From a virus, in IMG/VR virus record IMGVR_UViG_3300048672_000219, positions 19,455-83,454 of that record: DNA of 64,000 nt; one strand, 5' to 3'. How positions within the stretch are numbered: the first letter of the stretch is position 1; each line of letters begins with the position of its first letter. The notes under the pieces are model-generated. The model worked only from the letters and a program-made list of their open reading frames with translations, did not search any database and had not been told where the DNA came from. The position numbers and the translations under genes were made by a program. This document shows positions 30,569 to 37,710 of this stretch, in pieces.

Positions 30569-30656
30569 AATAAGAACTATTCTCATCTACTATCAGTATT
30601 CTATATGAGAATCATTCTCAATACGCTGCTGTAATCCTTAATAAGAACTATTCTCA
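30569..30656. repeat. three Fur-box-like palindromic repeats
   Basis: AATAAGAACTATTCTCA occurs identically at 30569-30585 and 30640-30656. Between them TGAGAATCATTCTCA (30606-30620) is a perfect 15-bp inverted repeat. All three resemble the GATAATGATAATCATTATC Fur consensus, as shown by the shared GAGAATCATTCTC core. They are 34-37 bp apart in a stretch with no gene (30553-30857). Confidence 0.6.
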
Positions 30657-30783
30657 ATTGGCAGTCTGTTACACATCCACTCGCCTCCCTTCTTACCTTC
30701 CCCGATCTGTCCTCCAAAAGTCATCTCGACAATGCCTCTTCGCCAGTGCCAGAATCCTTATTTAGAATGAACGTTCAGTCTTA

Positions 30784-30800
30784 GTAGACCAGTCGTCTAC
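30784..30800. repeat. GTAGAC inverted repeat near the serine recombinase
   Basis: GTAGAC-CAGTC-GTCTAC. A further GTAGAC lies near 30844. Small imperfect palindromes are typical crossover sites of serine recombinases, so this is a candidate site, unproven. Confidence 0.35.
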
Positions 30801-30857
30801 AACAAGCCAGCAATTATCCGCAGCGAACATACGAGCATAGCGAGTAGACCCTTGCCA

Positions 30858-31040
30858 ATGACAGATTTCCAGCAGCATGGGAACGTGGATAGGAAGCGAA
30901 TACAAGCCGCTGGTGAGGATTTTGCAGAGGTGGCAATGGGGGTGGTAGCGTGGAGGGTGGATAGGGGCTGTAACGGCTCATTTTCAGGAAGCCGAGATAT
31001 CATGCTGGTGAATGGGGAATTGAGTGTAAAAAGGCGCTAA
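30858..31040 (+). CDS. possible small protein, 60 aa
   Basis: Reads MTDFQQHGNVDRKRIQAAGE and is basic and glycine-rich. No strong ribosome site; GC content is above the surroundings. It overlaps nothing else, and its stop lies one base before the next GTG. Coding status is doubtful. Confidence 0.35.
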   Translation: MTDFQQHGNVDRKRIQAAGEDFAEVAMGVVAWRVDRGCNGSFSGSRDIMLVNGELSVKRR

Positions 31041-31041
31041 A

Positions 31042-31245
31042 GTGAAAATCCTTATCAACGATTGGCCTTTAGATGTAGCGGGTTTGCGACAGAAATACCC
31101 TATCAAAAGTGATTTTGAGGGCAATATCAAATATTTTGTTGACAGAGTGATCGGGATGTGGTATGATAGGGGCGTGGTTACACAACACTCGCGTTACTGG
31201 CTCATTAGATATTCTTATCAAACATACAATAAATATTTGCCATAA
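31042..31245 (+). CDS. hypothetical protein, 67 aa (GTG start)
   Basis: Reads MKILINDWPLDVAGLRQKYP, then aromatic-rich strands (SRYWLIRYSYQTYNKYLP). GTG is the only sensible start. Unrecognised, but with protein-like composition. Confidence 0.5.
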   Translation: MKILINDWPLDVAGLRQKYPIKSDFEGNIKYFVDRVIGMWYDRGVVTQHSRYWLIRYSYQTYNKYLP

Positions 31246-31301
31246 AGTGACTTCCAGAAAAAATTATTTTTAAAAATTTGAGAAAATATTTTAGAAAACT
31301 C

Positions 31302-31330
31302 TTGCGCATAAAATAGCAGTGATATATAAT
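31302..31330 (+). promoter_or_regulatory. promoter of the serine recombinase
   Basis: TTGCGC (31302-31307), 17 bp, TATAAT (31325-31330), preceded by an A/T-rich stretch that could act as an UP element. Confidence 0.65.
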
Positions 31331-31370
31331 GTCTATATTAGTTGGAAATTATTCTGCAAAGGAGGATGAA

Positions 31371-32030
31371 ATGAAGAAACTTATAGGCTACTGTAGGGTC
31401 TCCACGGAACGTCAATCGAACGTCCGAAACGGTCTTTTAGCGCAGCGAGAAGAGATTTTAAGGTTCGCAAAGACGCACGGATACGAGGTCATAAGTATCG
31501 TTGAAGAGTCAATTTCGGGTAAATATGGTCTGGAATACCGCCCTATTTTGTCCGAAGCAATTGAACAAGCAAACAAGATTGGAGCAACAATTGTTGTCTC
31601 AAAACTTGATCGTTTTAGCCGTGATGCTTTGTTCGTAATGCAGCTTATGAAAACGAAATTGAAGTTTGTTGTGGCAGAGTTGGGAGAGGAAATCACGCCG
31701 TTCATGTTGCATATTTATTGTGTCTGTGCAGAACAAGAACGGGTGGTTATTGGCAAACGTACAAAAGCCGGACTTGAGCAAGTAAAAGCCAAGGGTGTGG
31801 TTCTGGGCAATAAAAAGAATCTCGATGTTGCTGGAAAGAAAGGCGCAGTGGCTACAGCGGTGATGGCAGACAAGTTTGCAGACATTATGAAACCAATTGC
31901 AAAGCCTATGTTGGAGTCTGGTATGTCCCTTCGTGCTGTAGCAAAAGCACTAAATGATAAGGAAGTTAAAACTGCACGTGGTGGGGTGTGGACTGCTCAG
32001 ACTGTAGCCAACATCCGGTCTCGGTGGTAA
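31371..32030 (+). CDS. serine recombinase (resolvase/invertase family)
   Basis: A 219-residue small serine recombinase. The N-terminal catalytic domain has YCRVSTERQ with nucleophile Ser11 and SKLDRFSRD with Arg81 and Arg84. A long E-helix-like segment follows and the C-terminal HTH reads SLRAVAKALNDKEVKTARGG. It could resolve phage multimers, invert a segment or act at an attachment site; no large recombinase domain is present, so an integrase role is less likely. ATG at 31371 follows AAAGGAGG. It shares its C-terminal HTH type with the HNH protein at 32086. Confidence 0.88.
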   Translation: MKKLIGYCRVSTERQSNVRNGLLAQREEILRFAKTHGYEVISIVEESISGKYGLEYRPILSEAIEQANKIGATIVVSKLDRFSRDALFVMQLMKTKLKFVVAELGEEITPFMLHIYCVCAEQERVVIGKRTKAGLEQVKAKGVVLGNKKNLDVAGKKGAVATAVMADKFADIMKPIAKPMLESGMSLRAVAKALNDKEVKTARGGVWTAQTVANIRSRW

Positions 32031-32035
32031 TCAAG

Positions 32036-32076
32036 AAGCTACTCAAATCTATTCGGTTTGGGTGGCTTTAATTTTA
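32036..32076 (+). terminator. terminator after the serine recombinase
   Basis: A 12-bp stem with two G-U pairs (AAGCTACTCAAA with TTTGGGTGGCTT, 32036-32068) and a TAATTTT tail, between converging genes. Confidence 0.7.
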
Positions 32077-32085
32077 ACCAGACTA

Positions 32086-32547
32086 TTAACTATTTAACAG
32101 TATGTCATCAATAGTCTTCAATGTATTTGAAACAGACTTAGCATACCATTTCTTACCTCTGGCTGTTTTCACTTCCATCTCATTTAGGTAATCAGCTATT
32201 TCTCTATAGACCAAACCCATTTCACGCATTGGTATAAGATATAGTGATACACTTTTTGCAAAATCTACTTTCTCTTTCTGTATCTGAGCATTTGCCAATT
32301 CTCTAGCTTTTTCTCCATGCAGAGAAATTTTAGGATTCGCCATACCGTGAAGTTTTCCTTGAGACTTAGCTCTTGCAAACCCTTCTTTAGTCAATTGCGC
32401 ATGGTTGTCTCTTCGTTTCCATCCACCATCATGTACTTTGTTATGGCACTCACCACACAGAGGTATCGTCCTAGTCCCTCCCATACTTTTAGGAATTACA
32501 TGGTGGTCTTCTGTAGCAGGTTTATCACATTCAAAACAATAGTTCAT
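32086..32547 (-). CDS. HNH endonuclease fused to a resolvase-type HTH
   Basis: A 153-residue protein. Residues 1-45 are an HNH core with zinc knuckles: YCFECDKPATEDHHVIP and then IPLCGECHNKVHDGG. The C-terminus (YREIADYLNEMEVKTARGKK) matches the C-terminal HTH of the serine recombinase encoded next door, including VKTARG. A probable homing endonuclease that has gained a DNA-binding module from a recombinase. ATG at 32547 follows GGGAAGGGAAAT. Confidence 0.82.
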   Translation of the reverse strand: MNYCFECDKPATEDHHVIPKSMGGTRTIPLCGECHNKVHDGGWKRRDNHAQLTKEGFARAKSQGKLHGMANPKISLHGEKARELANAQIQKEKVDFAKSVSLYLIPMREMGLVYREIADYLNEMEVKTARGKKWYAKSVSNTLKTIDDILLNS

Positions 32548-32560
32548 ATTTCCCTTCCCA

Positions 32561-32587
32561 TAAAAGAAAGGGAGCACAAAGGCTCCC
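32561..32587 (-). terminator. terminator after the HTH gene
   Basis: Minus strand GGGAGC-(6)-GCTCCC followed by TTTCTTTTA. It lies just upstream of the HNH start, so HNH expression depends on read-through. Confidence 0.78.
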
Positions 32588-32593
32588 TGTTGA

Positions 32594-32821
32594 TTACATT
32601 TTTCTTACTTTAGAAATCAAGTCTTGCAACTGAGCAATTACTTCTTTCTTGAATTCCACTTTAAACTCATCTCGTTTAATACTTCCTTTCTCTACATTCC
32701 GAAGCTCCTTAGAACACCATGCAACACTACAACCTAGTTGTTGGGATATTTCTGCAAAGGACATGCCCTCTTGTCGCATTCGTTTTGCTTCCTCAATATC
32801 AAATTTTCGTACATTAGTCAT
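32594..32821 (-). CDS. helix-turn-helix DNA-binding protein, 75 aa
   Basis: Residues 10-42 form a clear HTH: EAKRMRQEGMSFAEISQQLG then CSVAWCSKELRNVEKG, as in resolvase or Hin C-termini and sigma-like HTHs. The C-terminal 30 residues are a charged helix. It has a consensus promoter and terminator of its own, and could repress nearby genes. Its promoter -35 overlaps the end of the HAD gene. Confidence 0.8.
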   Translation of the reverse strand: MTNVRKFDIEEAKRMRQEGMSFAEISQQLGCSVAWCSKELRNVEKGSIKRDEFKVEFKKEVIAQLQDLISKVRKM

Positions 32822-32848
32822 ATTACTCCTTTCGTGTAATTAACAGAT

Positions 32849-32877
32849 ATTATAGCACAAGAGTTCAGTTTTGTCAA
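32849..32877 (-). promoter_or_regulatory. consensus promoter of the HTH gene
   Basis: Minus strand TTGACA (32872-32877), 17 bp, TATAAT (32849-32854). Confidence 0.87.
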
Positions 32878-33173
32878 ATCTCCTCTACATATGTATCATC
32901 ATTCTTTAGGATTCCTTTTGGATTATTATCAATCCAGATAATACCATTCTTCCTATACCCATGCATCTTCAAGAATTTCTTCTTAGCCATACCAGAAGTG
33001 TAATAAACAAGGTTGTTAGGAAACTGGCGAACAACCACTTCAGCTTCATCCCCATGACGTGCTGTAACAACAATCAATGGTTGATCGTTCTCATTAGCAA
33101 TCCTCACCACTTGCTCCCAGAATATAGGATTGTCCGTGTAAGTACCATCATAGTCTAGTGCGATTGTTTTCAT
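32874..33173 (-). CDS. HAD-superfamily hydrolase, 99 aa
   Basis: Short HAD phosphatase. Motif I is LDYDGTYT (Asp7, Asp9), motif II is LIVVTARHG (Thr in VTA), and the last motif is IIWIDNNPKG. It has no cap domain. Could dephosphorylate a nucleotide or a nucleic-acid end; phage HAD proteins of this size often lack known substrates. Start overlaps the preceding stop (ATGA). Confidence 0.85.
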   Translation of the reverse strand: MKTIALDYDGTYTDNPIFWEQVVRIANENDQPLIVVTARHGDEAEVVVRQFPNNLVYYTSGMAKKKFLKMHGYRKNGIIWIDNNPKGILKNDDTYVEEI

Positions 33174-33325
33174 CGTTGTTTCTCCTTTAATTGAAAATCG
33201 GCCACTTCTTTTAGTTGTCCCAACATCCTACTCATTTCAGCAGGAGTAGTGTTATGAATCCCCTCCAGCATAAGCTGCAATTTCTTCTTAAAGTAGTCGG
33301 CATCTAGCCCATACTCATTGTTCAT
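33170..33325 (-). CDS. hypothetical protein, 51 aa
   Basis: Reads MNNEYGLDADYFKKKLQLML, then IHNTTPAEMSRMLGQLKEVA. The TPxEMxRxLxxL pattern is seen in small proteins of other phages. It overlaps both neighbours. Function unknown. Confidence 0.68.
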   Translation of the reverse strand: MNNEYGLDADYFKKKLQLMLEGIHNTTPAEMSRMLGQLKEVADFQLKEKQR

Positions 33326-33867
33326 TTCTTCTCCTTTGTCAATTCATAATAACGCTTCAAGAATTTCTTATATGCCATCTTACTACTCCAAGGTTTAATC
33401 ACCTCATCCAGAGGCTTTACGTTGCGGTACATGCGATCAAGTTTGGTCGTAGGAGACAAATCCCTACGCTCTGTAACAAATGCAATAGTGTCTGCCAGCT
33501 TGATTTCCTTATCAAATGGAAACTGAATACCAAAACGCTTTGCCATGTCTGCTTCTAGCTTGTGTTCGATTTCACTATAAGCTGGAATCATAACTTTCAA
33601 GGGTTTATTAATGTCCTTCATAAAACCCTCTACGGCATCATGCAGCAAACCATCCAATGCTAGGTGCTCTGGTACAATATAACTTACGAGAACGCAATGC
33701 TGTGCAACACTCATAAATTCAGACGTATGCCCATTACTTCGGCTTTCACGAGACAAGCCTAGAGCAATGTCTTCAATATCATACACAGAGTTCTCAGGAT
33801 TGGCAAAGTCAATGAAATGCCCATTCATAAGCTGCATAACAGGTTTTAGTTTGTTTGTGTCAACCAA
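33322..33867 (-). CDS. HD-domain phosphohydrolase (YfbR-like), TTG start
   Basis: A 181-residue HD protein, probably a 5'-deoxynucleotidase or nucleotide phosphohydrolase. Metal ligands are seen in SVAQHCVLVS, LLHDAVEGF (HD pair) and KLADTIAFVTERRD. The first 20 residues lack an ATG; TTG at 33867 lies 7 bases after AAGGAG and is chosen as start. A promoter overlaps the terminator of the upstream ClpP-like gene. Confidence 0.82.
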   Translation of the reverse strand: MVDTNKLKPVMQLMNGHFIDFANPENSVYDIEDIALGLSRESRSNGHTSEFMSVAQHCVLVSYIVPEHLALDGLLHDAVEGFMKDINKPLKVMIPAYSEIEHKLEADMAKRFGIQFPFDKEIKLADTIAFVTERRDLSPTTKLDRMYRNVKPLDEVIKPWSSKMAYKKFLKRYYELTKEKK

Positions 33868-33898
33868 CAGTGTTCTCCTTAAAATTAACAATACAAAC

Positions 33899-33927
33899 AT
33901 TATCACACATAAAAGAAAAACCTGCAA
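33899..33927 (-). promoter_or_regulatory. promoter of the HD gene
   Basis: Minus strand TTGCAG (33922-33927), 17 bp, GATAAT (33899-33904). The -35 box is part of the terminator stem 33921-33949. Confidence 0.5.
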
Positions 33928-33949
33928 GTCCCCTTTTGAGACTCACAGG
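33911..33949 (-). terminator. terminator after the ClpP-like gene
   Basis: Minus strand stem CCTGTGAGTC/GACTTGCAGG with mismatch-tolerant centre, then TTTTTCTTTT. Confidence 0.78.
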
Positions 33950-33958
33950 CTAAATTAT

Positions 33959-34639
33959 CTACGCTTCTTTAGATTTTGGAGTGCGCTTAGGCTTTGCTAC
34001 AGGTTGTGGTGTTTCTGCAACAGGCTGTTCCTTGAACACATTCTCTGGCAGTTCAGCGGCAGCACGTTTGTCTTCTCGTGCGTCAAAGCGACGATGACAT
34101 TCATCACTATCAAAGTAAAGTTCTTTGCCATCCAGCAAACGGAGCATCTCTGCTTCAGTAACAAAATCAGTGTAAATGTCTCGTACAAATTTCTCAATAG
34201 CTTTTGTGCTATGGGTCACATGAGCATCCATGTTGCCAGAATGTCCATAGAAGCCGTAGCTTGCTGTGTGGAGCATTACTGTGCTGTACGGATTTACATA
34301 GCAAGAATCTGCCAACATCATAATCACAGTACCTGCACTAGCCGTATCACTCTCTACATGAACATGCACATAAGCATCTGTGTTCTGCATAGCATTAATA
34401 AGAGGAATAATTGCATGTAGAGCACCACCATCAGTAGACAGGCGAATCTGTACGCAATCACCTTCATTTGCACTGTCAAGAATATCCACCAGTTGTGCAA
34501 ATTGTTGTACATCAACAAAATCATCATTGATAGTTACTCGGTGAATCATGTTCAGTGGTTGAGAAATCACTTCAAACTTGTCTAGTTCTGGTTGAATCAG
34601 TTTGAGCAAGTCAACGTTTTGTCGGATTGGTTGTTTCAT
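33959..34639 (-). CDS. ClpP-like serine protease
   Basis: A 226-residue ClpP/crotonase-fold protease. LSTDGGALH provides the oxyanion glycine region, DTASAGTVIMMLAD carries the nucleophile Ser101, and TVMLHTASYG carries His124. The third residue is not certain. The last 35 residues are Pro/Lys-rich and disordered (KPKRTPKSKEA). It lies outside the head cluster, where a separate S49 protease serves as prohead protease, so it may cut host or early phage proteins. Confidence 0.85.
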   Translation of the reverse strand: MKQPIRQNVDLLKLIQPELDKFEVISQPLNMIHRVTINDDFVDVQQFAQLVDILDSANEGDCVQIRLSTDGGALHAIIPLINAMQNTDAYVHVHVESDTASAGTVIMMLADSCYVNPYSTVMLHTASYGFYGHSGNMDAHVTHSTKAIEKFVRDIYTDFVTEAEMLRLLDGKELYFDSDECHRRFDAREDKRAAAELPENVFKEQPVAETPQPVAKPKRTPKSKEA

Positions 34640-34653
34640 TTGTTCTCCTTAAA

Positions 34654-35400
34654 TTAATATCCTGCTTTATCAAAAGCCATAATTGCGTCTTTGCAAAGCT
34701 TGCTTCGTACAATGTGTTCATGCTTGTCGAATTCAATCAGGGCAGCACTCTCTTGCAGTCGTGGGGAGCCATCAAGAATATTGGCAAAGATAGCCAGTCC
34801 AGACTTGTCTTTCAGTGCTGACTGAAGAATATCTCCACACAGAATCATCTTGCAACCAGCACTACGAGTAACAATGCTTTTGATTTCTTCGATTGTGCAA
34901 TCCTCCACTTCGTCTGCAATCACCCAAACATTTTTGCCAAAGGACATACCTTTGATTGTCTCCAATGGTTGCAGAAGAATGTTTCCTTCTTCAATAGCGA
35001 GGTCTACAACAGGTCGTCCTAGACGTTCATACAAGACAGAAAGCATTGGCATGAGCCAGTTAAAAAGCTTTTGATTTACATCTCCGCTAAAAAACCCCAA
35101 GCTACGCGAATTACTCACCGCTGGTCGTGCAAGAACAATCTGTTTGGCTTCTCCTTTGTAGAATGCATCAGCAGCAAGGCATGTGGCTACATAAGTTTTG
35201 GACGTACCGGCATAGCCAAGAGCTACTACTAAATCTTTATTGTGAATTGCTTCAAAATACTCCGCTTGCCTCTCATTCATTGGATAGATAGGCTTACTGG
35301 CAAGCTTTTCTGCGCGTTGATCCTTAAATTTATCTTTAATGACTCGTTCTTCCTTAACAACAGCTTGTTGTGCAGAACGACCTCGGTGTGTTTTGCGCAT
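34654..35400 (-). CDS. PhoH-like ATPase
   Basis: A 248-residue PhoH-family protein with a basic N-terminal tail. Walker A is GYAGTSKTY (62-70), in which a Ser replaces the usual Gly before Lys; Walker B is VIADEVED. The segment LARPAVSN..SLGFFSGDVNQK is typical for the family. PhoH proteins are common in phages and may act on RNA. ATG at 35400 follows AAGGGTG; the in-frame extension upstream overlaps the promoter. Confidence 0.9.
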   Translation of the reverse strand: MRKTHRGRSAQQAVVKEERVIKDKFKDQRAEKLASKPIYPMNERQAEYFEAIHNKDLVVALGYAGTSKTYVATCLAADAFYKGEAKQIVLARPAVSNSRSLGFFSGDVNQKLFNWLMPMLSVLYERLGRPVVDLAIEEGNILLQPLETIKGMSFGKNVWVIADEVEDCTIEEIKSIVTRSAGCKMILCGDILQSALKDKSGLAIFANILDGSPRLQESAALIEFDKHEHIVRSKLCKDAIMAFDKAGY

Positions 35401-35450
35401 AATCACCCTTTCATGCAATGTTATATACAGAGATATTGCTGTACTGTTAA

Positions 35451-35479
35451 ATAATACCACAATATCCCTGTTACGTCAA
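35451..35479 (-). promoter_or_regulatory. promoter of the PhoH/ClpP unit
   Basis: Minus strand TTGACG (35474-35479), 17 bp, TATTAT (35451-35456). Confidence 0.72.
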
Positions 35480-35498
35480 AATTTGCTACAAAGCAACA

Positions 35499-35696
35499 TT
35501 AGTGAGGTTCTATCCAGAAAAGTTCGTCTGCATCAACTCTCATAGAAGTCTGCAATGATATGTCATCATTTATATTTAGAACGTCATTTGATGAAAAGCC
35601 ACAAACATGATAATACTGGCCTTCCCAAATTACAACAGTACCAGCCTTCACTTTCCAAACATCCACTTCTGTATTTGCAAATTTGATTTTATTCAC
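35499..35696 (-). CDS. hypothetical protein, 65 aa
   Basis: Small beta-rich protein (TVVIWEGQYYHVCGFSSNDV) with an acidic end. Start overlaps the stop of the next gene upstream (ATGA-like). Unrecognised. Confidence 0.68.
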   Translation of the reverse strand: MNKIKFANTEVDVWKVKAGTVVIWEGQYYHVCGFSSNDVLNINDDISLQTSMRVDADELFWIEPH

Positions 35697-35920
35697 AGAA
35701 CATATCCTTTCTCGCTATCAGACTGATTGCGCTCAATAATCTTGTGCAGACCATTCTTTAGTTGATGATAAGTGATTGCCAACATTTGCTGACGCACATC
35801 TGCGTTCTCTGGCAGCATTCCTGTTGAAGCAGCACGAATACATTGTTCAAGATAGACAATGTGCTGTTCAGCTTTGCACAATTGTTGGTACAACTCTTCA
35901 TATGTCATTGGTTCGTCCAT
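35693..35920 (-). CDS. hypothetical helical protein, 75 aa
   Basis: Helical, Gln/Glu-rich (YEELYQQLCKAEQHIVYLEQ), likely coiled coil. ATG at 35920 after GGAGAAGTAAT. Confidence 0.68.
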   Translation of the reverse strand: MDEPMTYEELYQQLCKAEQHIVYLEQCIRAASTGMLPENADVRQQMLAITYHQLKNGLHKIIERNQSDSEKGYVL

Positions 35921-35921
35921 A

Positions 35922-36653
35922 TTACTTCTCCTTTAAATTTTGTGCGTCTTCAATTCGTTTCTTAGCAATATTAAAATAATTTTCATCCATTTCAATACCG
36001 ATGAAGTTTCTGCTCAAATTGGCACAGGCTACACCTGTTGTTCCACTACCCATTGTGAAGTCTAATACAGTTTCACTTTCATTGGTGTAAGTTTTGATTA
36101 AATATTTCATCAAAGCTACAGGTTTCTGTGTAGGGTGTAGCCTTCCTCGTTGATCCGCATTACTAACTTCTAAAATAGACTTAGGATGCTTGTGCGTATA
36201 ACTACGAATCTTTCCATCATCTTTTTGCAAGTGAGTGGAGTCACCCTTTGAGAAAGTTGTACGTACTTTAACAGTGTCTCGTTCGGTCATTACCGGATAG
36301 TAGTTATGTGTATCAAAAGAAAATACACAAACATCTTCATGGACTTTCATAGGTTGATATTTAGCTAACTGAAAGTTTGCAGATTTCTTTTTATCCCATA
36401 CCCAGTTATATTTAAAAGCTTTTATGTTAGAGTTGATTAGAATTGTGGTAAACGGCTGTGATGCTGTCATCACAATAGCTCCGTTAGGTTTGATAATACG
36501 TTTCAATTGTTCCCACATCTTCTCAAGATCAATAACACTATCCCACTTACAAGCTGTCGTTCCATAGGGAGGGTCAGCTAAAATCATATCCACACTACTG
36601 TCAGGAATTTCCTTCATCTTTTCTAAACAATCACCGAGCATCAAATTCACCAT
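35922..36653 (-). CDS. DNA methyltransferase (N6-adenine or N4-cytosine, beta-type order)
   Basis: A 243-residue amino-methyltransferase. The catalytic motif ADPPYG (26-31) comes first and the SAM-binding FTMGSGTTGVA follows near residue 200, the beta-class order. The middle (NWVWDKKKSANF, HEDVCVFSF) and HPTQKPVALMKYLI match the same family. No restriction enzyme gene is adjacent, so it is an orphan that probably shields phage DNA from host restriction. ATG at 36653 overlaps the preceding stop (TGATG). Confidence 0.93.
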   Translation of the reverse strand: MVNLMLGDCLEKMKEIPDSSVDMILADPPYGTTACKWDSVIDLEKMWEQLKRIIKPNGAIVMTASQPFTTILINSNIKAFKYNWVWDKKKSANFQLAKYQPMKVHEDVCVFSFDTHNYYPVMTERDTVKVRTTFSKGDSTHLQKDDGKIRSYTHKHPKSILEVSNADQRGRLHPTQKPVALMKYLIKTYTNESETVLDFTMGSGTTGVACANLSRNFIGIEMDENYFNIAKKRIEDAQNLKEK

Positions 36654-36886
36654 CACTTCTCCTTTGCAAGACGAGGCTTACGTGCTACAGGCTCTACTTT
36701 CGTATGTTCTGCTTTTGATACTTCAGGTTCATCAGGAATCTCACGCTCTAGGAAAGCCTCGTAATTAAACAAGTTATTGACTGGAAAGTCAGTAGTGGAC
36801 AGGCTGTAGCCTTGCTTAATCTTTTCTTCCAGTTCATAAACGAATGCTGTAAACGAATTCACTACTACGATTTTTTCAATTGCCAT
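36653..36886 (-). CDS. hypothetical protein, 77 aa
   Basis: Helix-strand N-terminus and a disordered Pro/Lys/Glu-rich tail (EVSKAEHTKVEPVARKPRLA), similar in type to the tail of the ClpP-like protein. RBS AAAGGAG. Coupled to the methyltransferase. Confidence 0.68.
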   Translation of the reverse strand: MAIEKIVVVNSFTAFVYELEEKIKQGYSLSTTDFPVNNLFNYEAFLEREIPDEPEVSKAEHTKVEPVARKPRLAKEK

Positions 36887-36897
36887 TTGGTTCTCCT

Positions 36898-36990
36898 TTA
36901 AAAATTGTCATCATCTAAGTCTTGCATATTTTCTTCATGCTGCTCGTACTCTTCAATCATTTTATCTAAATCAAAATATTCTTCAGACAT
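36898..36990 (-). CDS. very small acidic protein, 30 aa
   Basis: Reads MSEEYFDLDKMIEEYEQHEE; strongly acidic (Asp/Glu near half). A good RBS (GGAGG) supports translation. It could be a DNA-mimic or inhibitor peptide; this is speculation. Confidence 0.5.
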   Translation of the reverse strand: MSEEYFDLDKMIEEYEQHEENMQDLDDDNF

Positions 36991-36999
36991 CAATCCTCC

Positions 37000-37176
37000 T
37001 TATTTAATAGATATGAGTACAGCTTCTTTGTAAGGAAGCGAGTTCTTCATCAGTGAATCTTTAACGGCTTTGATAGCACCGTTTATGCTTCTATAGAACG
37101 TGGCATCTGTTCTATGGAGTTTTCCGTTTTCTTTATAGTAGCAACGATATACTTTTGGATGCGGTGTGAATGCCAT
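37000..37176 (-). CDS. hypothetical basic protein, 58 aa
   Basis: Reads MAFTPHPKVYRCYYKENGKL, small beta-alpha protein. ATG at 37176 follows AAGGAGAG. First gene of the minus-strand unit, right behind promoter 37207. Confidence 0.68.
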   Translation of the reverse strand: MAFTPHPKVYRCYYKENGKLHRTDATFYRSINGAIKAVKDSLMKNSLPYKEAVLISIK

Positions 37177-37206
37177 GTTCTCTCCTTGTTGTTTGTGATG
37201 TTGTGA

Positions 37207-37234
37207 ATTATACGTCATATATTTTCTTTGTCAA
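37207..37234 (-). promoter_or_regulatory. promoter (minus) of the methyltransferase unit
   Basis: TTGACA (37229-37234), 16 bp, TATAAT (37207-37212) on the minus strand; divergent from the plus-strand promoter 15 bp away. Confidence 0.82.
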
Positions 37235-37248
37235 GACTAATTTGCATA

Positions 37249-37277
37249 TTGACAAAAACAGATTGCCATGATACAAT
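37249..37277 (+). promoter_or_regulatory. promoter (plus) of the packaging genes
   Basis: TTGACA (37249-37254), 17 bp, TACAAT (37272-37277), followed by TCTG as after other promoters here. Confidence 0.82.
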
Positions 37278-37305
37278 TCTGGGATTAAGAATTCAGGAGA
37301 ATGTT

Positions 37306-37674
37306 ATGGCAAGGGTAAAGGCAAGGCAACGAGAAGTTGCCATTAAGGAGCACGGTAGTGAAAAAGCTCTAAGGGAGATGAAGCAAAAGAAGCTCTCTAG
37401 CAAGGCTTTGGCTGTATTAGAAGCAGGACTGACAAGTGAGGATAAAGACTATGCTTTCAAATGTGCTAAGATGATTTTGGAGCATGAGCGTAATCTTGAG
37501 AAAGATATTGACAGCAGCGAGATTTCACGTATAATTCTATCCATGAAGGCTGGAACGGATTTGACTACAGTACCTCAACAGAGTAATGTAGTGTTGAATT
37601 TTAATGAAATTAATCCAGATTTTCGTGATATTGAAGCAACAGATTTTAGTGAAGTGAAAGCTGTTGGCGAATAA
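37306..37674 (+). CDS. putative terminase small subunit
   Basis: A 122-residue helical protein: a basic N-terminal helix (ARVKARQREVAIKEHG), a central helix pair (LSSKALAVLEAGLTSEDKDY) and a C-terminal acidic tail. Position before the large terminase and first in the late region suggests the DNA-recognition subunit of the packaging motor. No clear HTH signature is seen, so the call rests mainly on context. ATG at 37306 follows AGGAGAATG. Confidence 0.5.
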   Translation: MARVKARQREVAIKEHGSEKALREMKQKKLSSKALAVLEAGLTSEDKDYAFKCAKMILEHERNLEKDIDSSEISRIILSMKAGTDLTTVPQQSNVVLNFNEINPDFRDIEATDFSEVKAVGE

Positions 37675-37675
37675 T

Positions 37676-37704
37676 TTGACAAAAACTTCATGTTGTTGTA
37701 TAAT
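37676..37704 (+). promoter_or_regulatory. consensus promoter of an RNA unit
   Basis: TTGACA (37676-37681), 17 bp, TATAAT (37699-37704), beginning right at the previous stop codon. Confidence 0.87.
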
Positions 37705-37710
37705 TTCGTT

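Noticed and set aside
31371-32030. Serine recombinase taken as a phage integrase, making this a temperate phage
   Set aside because: It lacks the large C-terminal recombinase and zinc domains of serine integrases, and no repressor or attachment site pair is visible in the window.
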